From: an uncultured Chitinophagaceae bacterium
Lineage (GTDB): Bacteria > Bacteroidota > Bacteroidia > Chitinophagales > Chitinophagaceae
Assembly: GCA_937996595.1 (NCBI GenBank)
Contig: CALKVC010000076.1
Location: 1-11,813 of the forward strand
Length of the DNA stretch: 11,813 bases
Direction: 5' to 3'
Below are positions 1-7,297 of the stretch, piece after piece. Numbering within the stretch: position 1 is the stretch's first letter; each line of letters starts with the position of its first letter. Made by a program: the position numbers and the translations under genes. The notes under the pieces were generated by a model. It did no database searches. It had not been told where the DNA came from and saw nothing but the letters and a program-made list of their open reading frames with translations.

Positions 1-150
1 TACAGCCCGATTGCGGGAAGGAGCTTTAATCAGCTTTAGTTCTTCGGTAGCATCAGCTTCAGTAATTCTACTCTTAGCGTAGAAATGTTATATGTATTAT
101 GCAACTTTCATAATATTTAAAGCTGTTTAAGTTGCTCTAAACGTTATTTC
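1..150 (-). repeat. Dispersed intergenic repeat, copy 1 (truncated by window start)
   Basis: The first 77 bases match 7146-7222 with only three differences (window positions 18, 33 and 56), and 18-110 aligns without gaps to the reverse complement of 11721-11813. The 20-base core TTAGTTCTTCGGTAGCATCA (36-55) is identical in all three copies. A second conserved block, ATGCAAC (99-105), follows a variable stretch, and a third, ACGTTATTT (141-149), sits at the same distance from TGCAAC as in copy 3. Positions 1-17 are the right side of a hairpin that is complete in copy 2, so this copy continues beyond the window. Strand is given for the orientation in which a small hairpin (TTCTAC 66-71 with GTAGAA 79-84) tolerates base changes between copies by wobble pairing. 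That orientation is inference. Confidence 0.85.
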
Positions 151-265
151 ATAATATTCAAGTGTCACCGCAAAGTTAACAAAGCTCTTTCCTTAATATC
201 CGGTTTCAACAACAATAATTTGTTGCTTCTTTCTTAATTCGTAACCGCAGCTAACCCAATAGGTT

Positions 266-273
266 TATTTTTG
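266..273 (+). promoter_or_regulatory. Putative -7 promoter element of feoB
   Basis: TATTTTTG fits the Bacteroidota -7 consensus TAnnTTTG exactly and lies 28 bases before the feoB start, which would give a leader of about 20 bases. No good TTTG -33 element is seen at the usual 19-21 base distance. The nearest candidate, TTCG at 238-241, is too far away. The rest of 111-301 holds an inverted repeat CAACAA-TAAT-TTGTTG (210-225) and a 12-base direct repeat, but no recognisable Fur box or gene. Confidence 0.4.
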
Positions 274-301
274 CTGGCCCAATACGGGAAGATCTGCTGA
301 A

Positions 302-2419
302 GTGGTTAAAAAAATAAACATAGCATTAGTAGGAAACCCCAACAGCGGTAAAACATCCCTGTTCAATGTACTTACCGGCCTTAACCAGAAAGTGGGCAAT
401 TTCCCGGGAGTAACCGTTGATAAGAAAACCGGTGCCTGCCGGATATCAGACAGCCTCACAGCCAATATCATTGACCTCCCCGGCACCTACAGCCTGTATC
501 CGAAACGGGCCGATGAATGGGTGTCGTATAAAGTATTGCTTAACCAGGACGAACATGTTTATCCCAACCTGGTGGTTTTGGTGGCAGATGCCAGCAACCT
601 GAAAAGGAACCTGTTGTTCTGCAGCCAGATCATCGACCTGAAAATACCGGTGGTAATAGCGCTTACGATGATGGACCTGGCCCGGAAAAATGGTACACAG
701 GTAGATATACCCGGGCTGGAACGTGAACTGGGTGTACCCGTAGTGGCCATTAATCCGCGTAAGAATAAAGGGATATCCTCATTAAAAAAAGCCGTTCAGC
801 TGGCCACCGAAAACATGAACCAGTTGCCGGCAAGGGATTTCATAGACATTTCACCCGATAATGCGGATGCGGTACAGTTGGTAAAAGAGAAAATTCCCGG
901 AATAAGTAACTATACCGCCATCCATTACCTGATCAATCACGAACATTTTTCGCTGGATGCAGCAACCCATGCCGCCATAGAGAATGCAGAAATAGCCAGC
1001 AGGTTCAATCCAACCAGGGCGCAGGCAGATGAGATCATGCGGCGGTATGGAAAGATCAAGCATATCATGCAGCAATCTGTTGTGGAAAGCGACCCGCTGA
1101 AAAAATCATTATTTACCGAAAAGCTGGATAACATTCTCCTCCACCGCACCTGGGGCTATGTGATACTGGTTGCCGTACTGTTCCTGCTGTTCCAGAGTGT
1201 TTTCTGGATTGCCGGTTACCCGATGGATGCCATTGAATGGGGTTTCAGCAGGCTTTCGGGATGGCTGTCGGGCGTGATGCCGGCAAACTGGTTCAGCGAC
1301 CTCGTGATAAACGGGATTGTAGCGGGGCTTAGCGGCATTTTTCTGTTTGTGCCGCAGATCATGATCCTGTTTGGCCTCATCACATTGCTGGAAGATACGG
1401 GCTATATGGCCCGGATCAGTTTTCTAACGGATAAGCTTATGCGAAAAGCCGGACTCAACGGTAAAAGCGTGATGCCGATGATCAGCGGCTTTGCCTGTGC
1501 GGTACCGGCCATCATGTCGGCCCGCAATATTGAGAACCGGAAGGAAAGGCTGCTCACCATCATGGTAACGCCACTGATGAGCTGCAGTGCCCGGCTGCCG
1601 GTATATACCATCCTGGTTGCCCTGGTAATACCGTCAAAACTCTACTTCGGTTTCCTCAGCCTGCAGGGACTGGTGATGATGGGATTGTATTTGCTGGGTA
1701 CCGTAATGGCGCTAACAGTTTCCTGGGTGATGAAGTGGTTCATCAAATCAACCGAAAGGAGTTTTTTCATACTGGAACTGCCGGTATACCGCGGCCCAAG
1801 GAAAAGGAATATCCTGTACACCATGCTGGAAAAAGCAAAGATATTTGTGTTTGATGCGGGCAAGGTAATCATGCTCATCAGCCTGCTGCTTTGGGGGCTG
1901 AGCAGTTATGGCCCGCCGGAGAAAATGAAACAGGTGTCGGATAAATATGAAGCGATGATACAAAGCGATCCCGGTAAAGCCGCAGAATACGGCAGGCTTA
2001 AGAAAATGGAAGAGCTGCAGGCTTCTTATGCCGGCCACCTGGGCAAAGCGATAGAACCGGCTATCAGGCCGCTGGGCTACGACTGGAAGATAGGCATTGC
2101 ACTAATCACTTCTTTTGCCGCCAGGGAAGTGTTTGTAGGTACCATGGCCACCCTGTACAGTGTTGGCGATGATGTGGACAGCAATAACACACTCCGTCAA
2201 AAAATGAAAGCGGCTGTACGACAGGACGGTACCAAAGTATATACCCTGGCCACGGGGATCTCCCTCATGATATTTTATGTTTTCGCCATGCAGTGCATGA
2301 GCACACTCGCCATCGTAAAAAGGGAGACAAGGAGCTGGAAATGGCCGGTGATACAGTTATTGTATATGACGGGCCTGGCATATGTATTAAGCTTCCTGGC
2401 TTACGAATTGTTCAAATAA
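302..2419 (+). CDS. feoB: Ferrous iron transporter FeoB
   Basis: Inner-membrane protein that takes up Fe(II) and is gated by a cytoplasmic N-terminal G domain. Visible G-domain motifs are G1 GNPNSGKT (residues 11-18), the G2 region VGNFPGVTV (31-39) and G3 DLPG (58-61). The G4 position reads TMMD (122-125) where most FeoB have N-x-x-D. A helical guanine-dissociation-inhibitor-like segment (about 175-275) leads into the membrane part with the two Gate motifs, GFACAVPAIMSAR (396-408) and PLMSCSARLPVY (424-435), and FAAREVFVGT (605-614). Length 705 is normal for the family without a C-terminal FeoC-like extension. GTG at 302 is the only usable start: no ATG, GTG or TTG lies between it and the in-frame stop at 260. 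No Shine-Dalgarno is visible. No feoA lies upstream within the window, although the two are often adjacent. Function is secure; the effect of T122 on nucleotide choice is unknown. Confidence 0.96.
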   Translation: MVKKINIALVGNPNSGKTSLFNVLTGLNQKVGNFPGVTVDKKTGACRISDSLTANIIDLPGTYSLYPKRADEWVSYKVLLNQDEHVYPNLVVLVADASNLKRNLLFCSQIIDLKIPVVIALTMMDLARKNGTQVDIPGLERELGVPVVAINPRKNKGISSLKKAVQLATENMNQLPARDFIDISPDNADAVQLVKEKIPGISNYTAIHYLINHEHFSLDAATHAAIENAEIASRFNPTRAQADEIMRRYGKIKHIMQQSVVESDPLKKSLFTEKLDNILLHRTWGYVILVAVLFLLFQSVFWIAGYPMDAIEWGFSRLSGWLSGVMPANWFSDLVINGIVAGLSGIFLFVPQIMILFGLITLLEDTGYMARISFLTDKLMRKAGLNGKSVMPMISGFACAVPAIMSARNIENRKERLLTIMVTPLMSCSARLPVYTILVALVIPSKLYFGFLSLQGLVMMGLYLLGTVMALTVSWVMKWFIKSTERSFFILELPVYRGPRKRNILYTMLEKAKIFVFDAGKVIMLISLLLWGLSSYGPPEKMKQVSDKYEAMIQSDPGKAAEYGRLKKMEELQASYAGHLGKAIEPAIRPLGYDWKIGIALITSFAAREVFVGTMATLYSVGDDVDSNNTLRQKMKAAVRQDGTKVYTLATGISLMIFYVFAMQCMSTLAIVKRETRSWKWPVIQLLYMTGLAYVLSFLAYELFK

Positions 2420-2457
2420 CGGGTTACCCGCACCGCATATTCGTTTAAACATCTACG

Positions 2458-5400
2458 TTACCAAAACAACAGTTTTTGCCTGTGCAGCAGATGCCCGTTT
2501 TTATCTTTGATGCTTGCCAGGTAGGTTCCTGCGGCCCAGCTTTTTTGCCGGGCAACGGTGAACCCGGACTGGGTTATCCTTTTATGCAAGATTGTTTTCC
2601 CGGCAGCATCTGTCAATTGGAAGTTTGTGCTATTCATGAAGCCGGGCGGAACCTTAACCAGTATTTCATCTGTAACCGGGTTGGGCGTAATGCTTATGTA
2701 TAAAGCATTATCCTGTATTATCCTGATAATATTGCTGAAACGGAAACTTCCGTCGGCGTCGGTTATCCGTAACCGGTAATACCAGTTTTCTGCAAAAGCC
2801 GTCAGGTTATCGGTATGGGAATATTCGTTCTGCTGGCCGTTTTTTGCGGGTATCCTGGCAACCGGGGTAAAGGTTGCCGCATCTGTACTCCTTTCCAATT
2901 CATACCAGGTTACATTGAATTCGTTTACCGTGCTGAAATGCAGTTTGTTTTGATATGCTTTTTCCTGTGAACCCCTGAATGATAACAAATGTGCCGGTAA
3001 CGGTGTGCCGGGGGCTATGTTGCTGATCCATCCGTTATCATACCAGGCTTCGCCGCACACATTCAGCAAATCCTGCGTTTGCGGGTTACCGTTATTGCTG
3101 AATATGATGTTGGCGCATTGTGCGGCGGGTATTTCATACAGCCACCAGCCGTTTCCTTCATTGGCCATCTGCTGCCCCGGCCAGGCCGTATTGGCGGTTG
3201 CCGGTTGCGGGTTCCAGAAATAGCAATAGGGGCTGGCTGCCCAGGTGGACAGTTTCCTGTAATGCAGTTTCACCGGGTTGCCCGACTGTCCCACATAAAT
3301 GGTTTTGTTAATGATTCCTGCATTGGGTACCGGGCCGCTGCCGGTTACCGACAGGGATACCGTGTACTTTCCCGGCACTGTATATATATGGGTTGGGTTT
3401 GGCGATGAACTGTTAGCACCATCACCGAAGTTCCAGGCATAGCTGAGCGGGTCGTTGTTGCAGTTGATAAGCGTGGATGCGGTGAAATTAACACTGAGCG
3501 GATTTATACCTGTGGCGGGAGTCATTTCAAAATTCACAAAAAACGATTCGTTATTGGCCGGCGCCCCGAATATGGTATTCCCGTTATCAAATGTGATCTC
3601 CCGGTGAACAGCCAGTTCCACCGTTTGTTTGCCGGCATCATCATTAAAAATGATATTGGTATTTGTGCAGTTGCTGAAAAAGTATTTATATATGTTTCCG
3701 CAATGAGCTGTCATGGCAACGCCCGGCCAGGTTGTATTGAGCGATCCGGGCATCTTGTTCCAGTAATGGATGCGTACATTATTGCTCCAGCTTGCCGGTT
3801 TTATGAAATATACCCAAAAGCCCGCAGCCGCATTGGTAACAGAGATAGACTGTGTTTTGGTACTGGTTGCTCCCTGCTGGTCTGTTATGGTAAGCGTTGC
3901 CTGGTAAGTGCCTGCACTGCTGTAGGTAGTAGACGGGGCCTGGCCGGTATTGTTCTGGCCATTTCCAAAATCCCACGCATAACTGGTAATACCGGCACAG
4001 GCGGTAGACGTGCTTCCGTTAAAGGTAACGGTAAAGGGTGCCTGCCCGCTGGTTCCGGGAGAAACGGTGAAATTGGCAACCGGCGCATACAAATCTGGAA
4101 CCGAAGCCAGCCATCCATTATCATAGTAGGCGGTTTGGGTTGCCTGCAGGTTTGCCGTCTGCTTTCCGTTACCGTCGTTAAAAACGATACTGGTACTTGT
4201 GATGCCGCTGAAAGTGAATTTGTACCAGTCGCCGCATTCGGGTGTCATGGCAACGCCCGGCCAGGTGGTGCTGCTGTAAACACCGGCCGGTAAGGCATTC
4301 CAGTAATGGATCTTTATGGTATTCGCCCAGTTTGCCGGGCGCTTAAAGTACACCGTTATATCGGGTATGGGGTAATAGGTATAGATGGAACTGTATACAG
4401 CGGAAGCCCGCCCTTCTGCATCTATGCCCATAAACTTCAGGGTGTCCGGGTCTCCCCCGGTCAGGTTAACCGGGTTCGTATATACATTACCGTTAACAGC
4501 TGACGGGATGCTGTTGTCGGTTGTATAATATATGGTAACCGGTGGCCTGGGTGATACGGCTGCTAACGTAACCGATACATTGCCGGTATTGAAATTTCCC
4601 CCGGCAGGCGAAGCGGAAACCACCGGGGCGGGGATGTTGAATGTATAGTTACGGGTAACAATAGACGAAGATGAATCCACTGCATCCCTGGCCATCGCTT
4701 TTAAAACCGTGGCGCCTGACAAGTTTACCGGGGCGCTATAGACAGCACTGGCTGTTGTGGGGTCAGACCCGTCGGTTGTGTAATAAATCGTGTATGGGGC
4801 CGTGCCGCCGCTTGCTGTAATGGTTGCGTTTACCGGGTTGTAATAATTACCCGACACCGGCGATATGCTGATTACCGGCGGTGGAATAACAAAACTGTAC
4901 CGTTCTGCCTGTATCTCGCTGATCCTGTTACTGGCATCTTTGGCAATGGCTTTCACGATGGTAGTGCTGTTTATTTGGAACGGGGCGGTATATACCGGGC
5001 TGGCCGTGGTGGGGTTGCTGCCATCAGTTGTGTAATAAATGGTATAAGGTGCAGCTATACCGGCTGCCGTTATGGTAACCGTCTGTGCCGAACTGTAGTT
5101 GCTGCCAACCGGGCTGATGGTTACGGTGGGTGGCGTATTGTTGCAGCCCGTTACACATGGCTCAAAAAAACCGGCTCCGCTTTCGCCGATCATACCCGGA
5201 CCGTCTTTTACATAAATGCCAGCCGAACCTGATGTTACGTTAAACGACAGGTTGCCGTTGCTAACAGTATATTCCCTGCCGGTAACAGCGTCGCGGTATA
5301 TGCCATTTGAAATGCCGGTAAAGTTGAAGCCGGCGCTTCCGTCCTTAGCCAGGCCAACACAAACAAAACTGGCGCCCGATGTTCGCGTGTAGCCGATACC

Positions 5401-6954
5401 GTTCCACGGGGCGTTTCCGGCCCACTGCCAGCTGCCGTTCTGTAAAGCAGGAACGGCTTTCCTGATGGCATTCAGTTTCCTGATGTGTTTGTAAATGATA
5501 TGGGAAGGCGCATTGGCCATGGCTTCGCCATAATAGGCCCTGCCGGTTTCATCAATGCTTTTCTGAATACCGGCAGCATCATGCAGGTCGGTGTACACAC
5601 CCGATTTAAACCGGCTTTCCGTGCCATAATACACACTGGGTATGCCGCGCCAGGTGAACATGAAGTTCATGCAGGCGGCCAGGTTTTCATCGCTGCCACT
5701 GTAGCGCCTGTTCCAGTCGTTGTTGGGGCCAAAGTCATGATTGTCCAGCCAGGTTACCAGCTGCGAAGGGTCCTGGTAGAGATGATCGTAGCGGGCCGCA
5801 TCGGTGACCCCACTGAAACCGCCTCCGTTTTCGAATATGTTGTGAAAAGTGGCTTCTGCATAAAAATCGAGTACAGAAGAACCCGAAGGGCCCGAACTTC
5901 CCACGGCGCCTCTCCAGGTATACCAGTGCGGATTCAGTTCCTGTACCGGGTGAAGTTCAAAACGCTTTTGCGCCACTTCGCCAAACACGAACAGGTCGGG
6001 TTTGTAGGCTTTAAACCGGTCGAGCAATGCCTGTATATCCTGTTTGTTCATGTGCTTGTAAGTATCCCAGCGGAAAGCGTCTACACCCCAGTCGATATAC
6101 TGTTTGTAAGCATTAAAAAAATAATCCTGCACGGCCTGGCTGCCCGTATTGAGGTCGGGGCAATCATCGCTGATGGCTCCGTTGTAACAGTTGCTGGTAT
6201 CATCCCATCCCTGCACAAAACCATTTCCCCAGTGATGGAAAAAGTTAGGGTCGCTGGTATTTACAAAACTTTGTGTGGAAGGCCAGTTATAGTTTGCCAG
6301 GTTCTGGTTATAGGGCGATGGCATTTTAGCCAGGTTGGCCCGGCTCCATAATTTGTTGTCATCGGGGTTTGGCGTACTTCCGTCATATTCCCAGTTTGGG
6401 TTATCAGCTAATGGCTGCCCCAAAGCATTTTGTCCCCATGGTTTGGTAGGGTCGGTATTGTATTTCAATTCACTTACGCCTTTAATGCCGTAACGGCCGC
6501 TGTGATTGGTAACAATATCGAGTATCACCTTAATCCCCTTGGCATGTGCCGCTTCAATGAGGTCTTTAAATCCCGCACCGGGGCTTTCCAGCCTCGTATC
6601 TACTTTGGTAAAATCCCAGGCATGGTATCCATGGTAATCGAGCGGGCTCCTGCCCTGAACAACCGGGTTGATCCAGATGGCGGTGAATCCCAAATCTTTT
6701 ATATAGCCCAGTTTTTCTATCAGCCCTTTAAAATCGCCCCGCCAGGTTACATCCTGCGGGTTGGTAATATTCGGATTGGTAATGCCGGGAATATAAGAAC
6801 ACCATTCATTGGGGCGGTTATTGGAATTGTCCCCGTCATAAAACCGGGAGGTTAGGAGGAAGTAAATGGTTTCTTTCCTGAAATCAACCTGTGCCCACAG
6901 GTTTGAAGCGAGTAATATCAATAAAAAAAAGAGGAGGCTGCATTTATTTCTCAT
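2458..6954 (-). CDS. Secreted multidomain GH13 alpha-amylase family enzyme with starch-binding modules and T9SS sorting domain
   Basis: Extracellular glycoside hydrolase expected to cut alpha-1,4-glucans such as starch. Residue numbers count from the longest frame (start 6993). Signal peptide 14-35 starts MRNKCSLLFF and ends WAQ. The GH13 barrel spans about 37-500 with region I DIVTNH (159-164), region II GVDAFRWDTYKH (303-314, nucleophile D310), region III FGEV (acid/base E339) and region IV LDNHD (416-420, D420): the catalytic triad is intact. After a beta domain come three chitobiase C-terminal-like repeats (about 622-700, 705-787, 790-874, each with TIYYTTD). Then CBM26-like modules (878-962, 1058-1136, 1238-1322) alternate with two PKD domains (970-1054, 1150-1234). 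A linker domain and a type A Por sorting domain (about 1430-1511) finish it. ATG at 6954 is preferred because the upstream ATG at 6993 overlaps the promoter and would put 13 residues before the signal peptide. Exact product specificity cannot be read from sequence. Confidence 0.93.
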   Translation of the reverse strand: MRNKCSLLFFLLILLASNLWAQVDFRKETIYFLLTSRFYDGDNSNNRPNEWCSYIPGITNPNITNPQDVTWRGDFKGLIEKLGYIKDLGFTAIWINPVVQGRSPLDYHGYHAWDFTKVDTRLESPGAGFKDLIEAAHAKGIKVILDIVTNHSGRYGIKGVSELKYNTDPTKPWGQNALGQPLADNPNWEYDGSTPNPDDNKLWSRANLAKMPSPYNQNLANYNWPSTQSFVNTSDPNFFHHWGNGFVQGWDDTSNCYNGAISDDCPDLNTGSQAVQDYFFNAYKQYIDWGVDAFRWDTYKHMNKQDIQALLDRFKAYKPDLFVFGEVAQKRFELHPVQELNPHWYTWRGAVGSSGPSGSSVLDFYAEATFHNIFENGGGFSGVTDAARYDHLYQDPSQLVTWLDNHDFGPNNDWNRRYSGSDENLAACMNFMFTWRGIPSVYYGTESRFKSGVYTDLHDAAGIQKSIDETGRAYYGEAMANAPSHIIYKHIRKLNAIRKAVPALQNGSWQWAGNAPWNGIGYTRTSGASFVCVGLAKDGSAGFNFTGISNGIYRDAVTGREYTVSNGNLSFNVTSGSAGIYVKDGPGMIGESGAGFFEPCVTGCNNTPPTVTISPVGSNYSSAQTVTITAAGIAAPYTIYYTTDGSNPTTASPVYTAPFQINSTTIVKAIAKDASNRISEIQAERYSFVIPPPVISISPVSGNYYNPVNATITASGGTAPYTIYYTTDGSDPTTASAVYSAPVNLSGATVLKAMARDAVDSSSSIVTRNYTFNIPAPVVSASPAGGNFNTGNVSVTLAAVSPRPPVTIYYTTDNSIPSAVNGNVYTNPVNLTGGDPDTLKFMGIDAEGRASAVYSSIYTYYPIPDITVYFKRPANWANTIKIHYWNALPAGVYSSTTWPGVAMTPECGDWYKFTFSGITSTSIVFNDGNGKQTANLQATQTAYYDNGWLASVPDLYAPVANFTVSPGTSGQAPFTVTFNGSTSTACAGITSYAWDFGNGQNNTGQAPSTTYSSAGTYQATLTITDQQGATSTKTQSISVTNAAAGFWVYFIKPASWSNNVRIHYWNKMPGSLNTTWPGVAMTAHCGNIYKYFFSNCTNTNIIFNDDAGKQTVELAVHREITFDNGNTIFGAPANNESFFVNFEMTPATGINPLSVNFTASTLINCNNDPLSYAWNFGDGANSSSPNPTHIYTVPGKYTVSLSVTGSGPVPNAGIINKTIYVGQSGNPVKLHYRKLSTWAASPYCYFWNPQPATANTAWPGQQMANEGNGWWLYEIPAAQCANIIFSNNGNPQTQDLLNVCGEAWYDNGWISNIAPGTPLPAHLLSFRGSQEKAYQNKLHFSTVNEFNVTWYELERSTDAATFTPVARIPAKNGQQNEYSHTDNLTAFAENWYYRLRITDADGSFRFSNIIRIIQDNALYISITPNPVTDEILVKVPPGFMNSTNFQLTDAAGKTILHKRITQSGFTVARQKSWAAGTYLASIKDKNGHLLHRQKLLFW

Positions 6955-6970
6955 AACAGGCATTGAAAAA

Positions 6971-7001
6971 TAAATATAGTGTATTTTGTACACATTACAA
7001 G
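6971..7001 (-). promoter_or_regulatory. Promoter of the GH13 amylase gene
   Basis: On the minus strand CTTG (7001-6998) is followed after 19 bases by TATATTTA (6978-6971), one base from the Bacteroidota -7 consensus TAnnTTTG and at the expected spacing. Transcription would start near 6965, giving a very short leader to ATG 6954 and excluding ATG 6993 as the main start. The assignment rests on consensus match only. Confidence 0.5.
6981..6998. promoter_or_regulatory. Imperfect palindrome inside the amylase promoter, possible operator
   Basis: The 18 bases GTATTTTGTACACATTAC are symmetrical at 14 of 18 positions around TGTACA and fill the spacer between the -33 and -7 elements. A regulator bound here would block RNA polymerase. 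No regulator gene is adjacent, so the binding protein is unknown and the site could be chance. Confidence 0.3.
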
Positions 7002-7094
7002 CCGGTAATCATTAAAGTCAGATATAAGAATACGAATGCGATGTGCTAATGGATTGTATGTTTTTCTTAAGATTCTTTTGTAATTGTATTTTGT

Positions 7095-7130
7095 CCCTTT
7101 TTGCTTGCCCAAAAACGGACCCAAAAAGGG
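7095..7130. repeat. Inverted repeat CCCTTTTTG / CAAAAAGGG
   Basis: A 9-base perfect inverted repeat (7095-7103 with 7122-7130) encloses an 18-base loop that itself repeats CCCAAAAA. It sits directly beside a second hairpin (7133-7162) and about 95 bases upstream of the amylase promoter. It may belong to the dispersed repeat unit, but the matching segment of copy 1 lies outside the window and cannot be compared. Confidence 0.6.
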
Positions 7131-7132
7131 CA

Positions 7133-7162
7133 CCCGCAATCGAAATACAGCCCGATTGCGGG
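7133..7162 (-). terminator. Strong hairpin, probable terminator of the lipoprotein gene or of the repeat unit
   Basis: CCCGCAATCG (7133-7142) pairs perfectly with CGATTGCGGG (7153-7162) across a 10-base loop. On the minus strand the stem is followed by TGCCCTTTTT, which resembles an intrinsic terminator, whereas the plus-strand side has no T run. It would end transcription coming from the lipoprotein gene before the amylase promoter. The right arm and part of the loop recur at 1-17. Confidence 0.45.
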
Positions 7163-7290
7163 GAGGAGCTTTAATCAACTTTAGTTCTTCGGTAGCATCA
7201 ACTTCAGTAATTCTACTCTTAGAGCAGCATCTCTATACGATTAATGCAACTTTCACAAGAATTAAAATATGTTAAATGCACAACACAGTA
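7133..7290 (-). repeat. Dispersed intergenic repeat, copy 2 (complete)
   Basis: Positions 7146-7255 match 1-110 over the same length: 74 of the first 77 bases are identical, then a variable stretch of about 20 bases, then ATGCAAC (7244-7250). The invariant 20-base core is at 7181-7200. TGCACAACAC (7277-7286) matches copy 3 with a one-base shift. The unit ends about ten bases before the lipoprotein stop codon and begins at the hairpin at 7133, so it fills nearly the whole space between the lipoprotein gene and the amylase upstream region. A frame on the minus strand can be read but shows no protein-level conservation. Confidence 0.85.
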
Positions 7291-7297
7291 GAGTTAC

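Noticed and set aside
2420..2430. Palindrome CGGGTTACCCG directly after the feoB stop as a bidirectional terminator
   Set aside because: The stem is only four to five base pairs with a minimal loop and there is no T run on either side, so it is too weak to call although a terminator is expected in the 38-base convergent gap.
3604..4293. Long plus-strand open frames opposite the amylase gene, including 3604-4293 and 5485-6351
   Set aside because: They lie antisense to a clearly coding gene with recognisable domains, show no family features, and reflect the codon pattern of the real frame.
6993..6993. ATG 6993 as the amylase start
   Set aside because: It lies within the predicted promoter and places a 13-residue polar and aromatic extension ahead of a normal signal peptide.
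6951..7178. A minus-strand frame through repeat copy 2 and the hairpins that also reads through copies 1 and 3 (motif DATEEL, then KAP)
   Set aside because: The frame is open in all three copies after an aligned stop codon, but most differences between copies change the amino acid, including all of those between copies 2 and 3 in the core region. There is no ATG start, so nucleotide-level rather than protein-level conservation is the better explanation.
7095..7290. CRISPR array or insertion sequence in the repeat region
   Set aside because: There are no regularly spaced short repeats with unique spacers, no cas genes and no transposase; the repeats are single copies scattered over the window.
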